A DNA stretch of 64,000 bases, from contig NZ_CP019334.1 in assembly GCF_002163675.1 (NCBI RefSeq), forward strand, positions 258,001 through 322,000. Direction: 5' to 3'. Shown one piece after another: positions 61,502 through 64,000 of the stretch. Positions within the stretch are counted from its first letter, which is position 1; every line of letters begins with the position of its first letter. The translations under genes and the position numbers were made by a program. The notes below the pieces were generated by a model. The model was given only the letters and a program-made list of their open reading frames with translations. It was not told the origin of the DNA and ran no database searches. This DNA comes from Polaribacter sp. SA4-12 (GTDB lineage Bacteria > Bacteroidota > Bacteroidia > Flavobacteriales > Flavobacteriaceae).

Positions 61502-63298
61502 ATGAATTATAAACATTTATTAGAAGTAATTAAAGAGAACGCAAATCGATTTACAACTAAAGAAGCTATCTTTTACAAAGATGAAGCTGCAAAAAGTTGG
61601 AAAGGGATTTCTTGGACTTCTTTTTATCACCAAATTCAACAAGTTTCTAAAGCCTTAATTAATTTCGGAATAAAAGAGCAAGACAATGTTGGTGTTTTTG
61701 CTCAAAATATGACGGAATGGATTATTGCCGATCTTGGTATTATGGGCGTAAGAGCTGTAACCATTCCAATTTATGCAACCAACTCTAAAAAAGAAGCAGA
61801 ATACATTATAAACGATGCTGAGGTTAGTGTCTTATTTGTTGGTGATCAAGAAGAATTTGACAAAGTTGAAGAGATTTCAAAAAATAATAAATACTTAAAA
61901 TTAATAGTTGCTTTAACAAGTACTGTTGATTTAAGAAATCATAAAAATGCAGTTTATTTTACAGACTTTATAAATGCTGAATTTCCAAAAAGCATTGAAA
62001 CTGAATTAGAAAAACGTTCTTTTGAAGCTGAATTAGATGATTTAGCAAGTATCATTTATACATCTGGTACAACAGGAGAACCAAAAGGTGTTATGTTAGA
62101 TCATCATAACTTTGGTTCCTCTTTAAAAGCACACGAAGCTGAGTTAGATGTAAATGAAAACGACGTTTCTTTAAGCTTTTTACCATTAAGTCATATTTAC
62201 GAACGTAGTTGGGTGTTTTTCTGTTTACATCAAGGAATTGAAGTTTATTTTAACCAAGATCCAAAAAAAATAGCCACCGTTTTAAAAGAAGTAAAACCAA
62301 CTATAATGTGTACCGTACCAAGAATTTTTGAGAAAATTTTTGCGGCTATTCAAGATAAAAGAAAAGGAGCTTCTCCAACTAAAATGAAGTTAGCAAGTTG
62401 GGCTTTAGGAATCGGAAATAAATACCACAACAACCATAATCGTCTTAATAAAAATGTACCATTAAATTTAAAGCTGAAATTTAAAATAGCTGATAAATTG
62501 GTGCTTAGTAAATTGCGAGAGGTGTTTGGAGGAAATATAAAATTTATGCCTTGTGGAGGTGCACCTTTAGCTGCAGATATGGTTTCCTTTTTCCATTCTT
62601 TTGGGTTAAATATTAAATGTGGTTATGGGTTAACAGAAACTACAGCAACTGTTTCTTTGTTTGGTAATCAATTTTTTGAATTTAATTCTGCAGGAAAAAC
62701 GATTCAAGGATCTGAAATTAAAATTGGAGCGAATGATGAGATTTTAGTAAAAGGACCAGGAGTAATGAAAGGGTATTACAAAAAACCTGAAGCAACTGCT
62801 GAAGTTTTTGAAAATGGTTGGTTTAAAACTGGTGATGCAGGTAAAATAGACGATTCTGGCAACTTAGTAATTACGGATAGAATTAAAGATTTAATGAAAA
62901 CTTCTGGAGGAAAATATATTGCTCCTCAGAAATTGGAAACTGCATTAATTGGCGATTCGTTTATTGAGCAAATTGCAGTAATAGGAGATCAACAAAAATA
63001 TGTTACAGCATTAGCAGTGCCTAGTTTCGAAAATATTAAAAAATATGCTGAAGAGCATAAAATCAGTTTTAAAGATATTGAAGATTTGATTACTCATAAT
63101 CAAATTAAAGATCTATTTGAAAAACGTTTTGAAGAATTACAAAAAGAGTTTTCTAAGTTTGAGAAAATTAAGAAATTCACTTTATTACCAAAAGAGTTTA
63201 GTATTGAAGCCGGAGAAATTACGGCTACTTTAAAACTAAAACGAAAAGTAATTCTAAATAAATATAAAGAGCTTATCGATAAAATGTATGCAGAATAA
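61502..63298 (+). CDS. Long-chain acyl-CoA synthetase (AMP-forming)
   Basis: 598 aa. The AMP-binding P-loop is IIYTSGTTGEPKGVML; later motifs are CGYGLTETTATVS, WFKTGDAGKIDDSGNLVITDRIKD and GGKYIAPQKLE. It activates fatty acids to acyl-CoA by an acyl-AMP intermediate. Length and the HIYERSWVFFCLH segment fit the FAA1/FadD15-like group common in Flavobacteriia. No beta-oxidation genes are next to it. Confidence 0.93.
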   Translation: MNYKHLLEVIKENANRFTTKEAIFYKDEAAKSWKGISWTSFYHQIQQVSKALINFGIKEQDNVGVFAQNMTEWIIADLGIMGVRAVTIPIYATNSKKEAEYIINDAEVSVLFVGDQEEFDKVEEISKNNKYLKLIVALTSTVDLRNHKNAVYFTDFINAEFPKSIETELEKRSFEAELDDLASIIYTSGTTGEPKGVMLDHHNFGSSLKAHEAELDVNENDVSLSFLPLSHIYERSWVFFCLHQGIEVYFNQDPKKIATVLKEVKPTIMCTVPRIFEKIFAAIQDKRKGASPTKMKLASWALGIGNKYHNNHNRLNKNVPLNLKLKFKIADKLVLSKLREVFGGNIKFMPCGGAPLAADMVSFFHSFGLNIKCGYGLTETTATVSLFGNQFFEFNSAGKTIQGSEIKIGANDEILVKGPGVMKGYYKKPEATAEVFENGWFKTGDAGKIDDSGNLVITDRIKDLMKTSGGKYIAPQKLETALIGDSFIEQIAVIGDQQKYVTALAVPSFENIKKYAEEHKISFKDIEDLITHNQIKDLFEKRFEELQKEFSKFEKIKKFTLLPKEFSIEAGEITATLKLKRKVILNKYKELIDKMYAE

Positions 63299-63335
63299 GA
63301 AGTTCTATTATGTTTTAAAATATTAAAAAGGTAAA

Positions 63336-64000
63336 TTATTGACTAATAATCTTTAATACCAATTCTTTAGTCAATGGTTTTCCATTGGCTATTTTTTTGA
63401 TGTTATCAAACGTAAAAACAAAATCGCAACCATTTTTGTAATTAGAACAACCATAAGCTGTTTTTCCTTTTAAAATAGTTCCTTTTTTACATTTCGGACA
63501 CGTAATTTTATCAGAACTCTTCTCGACTGCGCTCGAAGTGACAGTTTGTTTTTTAGGTTCTAATTTTAAGCTGAAATTTTCATCAAAGCGTATCAATCCT
63601 TCAACTTTACCAGAATTTGTTGTAAATCCTTTTAAATTGGTTGTACAACCTTTGTCTATCAATCGAATTAATTGATTTTCAGAAACTTTCTTCCTGTAGA
63701 TTTCAAAAGGAATTTTTAAATCGCAATTGTTTTTATATTCAGAACAACCAAAAGCAGAAGAACCTTTTATTAGCTTTCCTTTTTTACATTTCGGACAGGT
63801 TTTACCAACAACTTCTTTTTTCTTTTTGTCATTTCGACCTTGTGGAGAAATCTTTTGAGACTTATCAACTGCGCTCGAACTGACAGTTGAGTTAGAAGAA
63901 ATTCGTTTTTTAGAAGTATTAGAACGTACTTCATAAACCAATTCATCTACCATTTTTTTCATATTATTTATGAAAGTTCCAGCATTGAATTCTCCTCGTT
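63336..64000 (-). CDS. topB: DNA topoisomerase III, C-terminal part (5' end outside window)
   Basis: The frame is open to the right edge (about 221 codons plus two bases). The edge sequence RGEFNAGTFINNMKKMVDEL fits the end of a type IA topoisomerase III core; an internal Met at 63962 is not the true start. Then come two zinc ribbons, CPKCKKGKLIKGSSAFGCSE (first) and CPKCKKGTILKGKTAYGCSN (second), each with CxxC...C...C, and a helical segment between. The linkers are encoded by palindromic-repeat sequence (63828-63886 and 63521-63544). The enzyme relaxes or decatenates DNA by single-strand passage. Confidence 0.75.
   Translation of the reverse strand, partial: RGEFNAGTFINNMKKMVDELVYEVRSNTSKKRISSNSTVSSSAVDKSQKISPQGRNDKKKKEVVGKTCPKCKKGKLIKGSSAFGCSEYKNNCDLKIPFEIYRKKVSENQLIRLIDKGCTTNLKGFTTNSGKVEGLIRFDENFSLKLEPKKQTVTSSAVEKSSDKITCPKCKKGTILKGKTAYGCSNYKNGCDFVFTFDNIKKIANGKPLTKELVLKIISQ
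63521..63544. repeat. Half copy of a GTCA...TCGA repeat inside topB
   Basis: CGACTGCGCTCGAAGTGACAG, related to the right arm of the fuller repeat at 63828-63886; in frame it encodes VTSSAVEKS. Confidence 0.7.
63828..63886. repeat. Palindromic repeat read in frame inside topB
   Basis: From GTCATTTCGACCTTG to CAACTGCGCTCGAACTGACAG. The outer 12 bp are inverted repeats with 10 of 12 matches (TGTCATTTCGAC against the complement of the right end). On the coding strand it gives TVSSSAVDKSQKISPQGRND. Confidence 0.75.

Noticed and set aside
1..64000. tRNA, rRNA or CRISPR array
   Set aside because: Scanning for tRNA-like TTC-A-A loops with CCA ends, rRNA blocks and regularly spaced direct repeats gave nothing convincing; this was by eye, so a single degenerate tRNA could be missed.

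Overview
The window is low-GC chromosomal DNA (roughly 30% G+C by eye) from a member of the Bacteroidota, most likely a marine Flavobacteriaceae such as Polaribacter or a close relative. The signs are TAnnTTTG -7 boxes, AT-rich leaders with weak or no Shine-Dalgarno sequence, Bacteroidota-type lipoproteins, TonB receptors with an N-terminal carboxypeptidase-regulatory domain, a FecR/ECF-sigma system, and a CarB without the usual C-terminal allosteric domain. No rRNA, tRNA or CRISPR array was seen.

Layout. 1-3.3 kb: the edge of an unknown gene, a ZIP transporter, a methyltransferase and a THUMP rRNA methyltransferase. 3.7-12 kb: housekeeping genes yidC, pyrG, rpmH and carB. 11.8-14.1 kb: an accessory insertion behind carB, with a 141-bp duplication of the carB tail and terminator, a shortened ParD-like antitoxin relic, and a PD-(D/E)XK-type protein of unknown role. 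14.4-18.3 kb: a plus-strand cluster of DUF134 regulator, DUF5320 peptide, NifX-like protein, GTP cyclohydrolase II and an unusual 694-aa PLP-fold protein. 18.3-30.5 kb: a dehalogenase-like lipoprotein, an OmpH chaperone, miaA, an ion channel, then a long minus-strand run (DUF3857, exonuclease, YggS, DUF1015, serA, serC, LuxC-like acyl-CoA reductase) facing a ferredoxin. 30.6-41.6 kb: an ECF sigma / FecR / STN-TonB receptor system with two extra receptors made by tandem duplication, plus a decayed receptor fragment between them. 41.7-58.8 kb: ychF, several exported or lipoprotein genes, GH30 and GH29 glycosidases, a TPR gene broken by an in-frame stop, gcvT and a VF530 protein. 58.8-60.05 kb: an IS110-family element. 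60.2-64 kb: a fatty acid hydroxylase, an acyl-CoA synthetase and the 3' end of a DNA topoisomerase III gene that runs off the window.

The most informative find is the IS110 element. Its upstream non-coding end has the layout of a bridge RNA, with two stem-enclosed loops. All four guide segments can be matched by eye to the reconstructed target site and to the element's own ends. The target is a dispersed GTCATTGCGA-type chromosomal repeat, and another copy lies at 3353-3380. Related repeats are read in frame inside the topoisomerase gene, giving repeat-derived linkers between its zinc ribbons.
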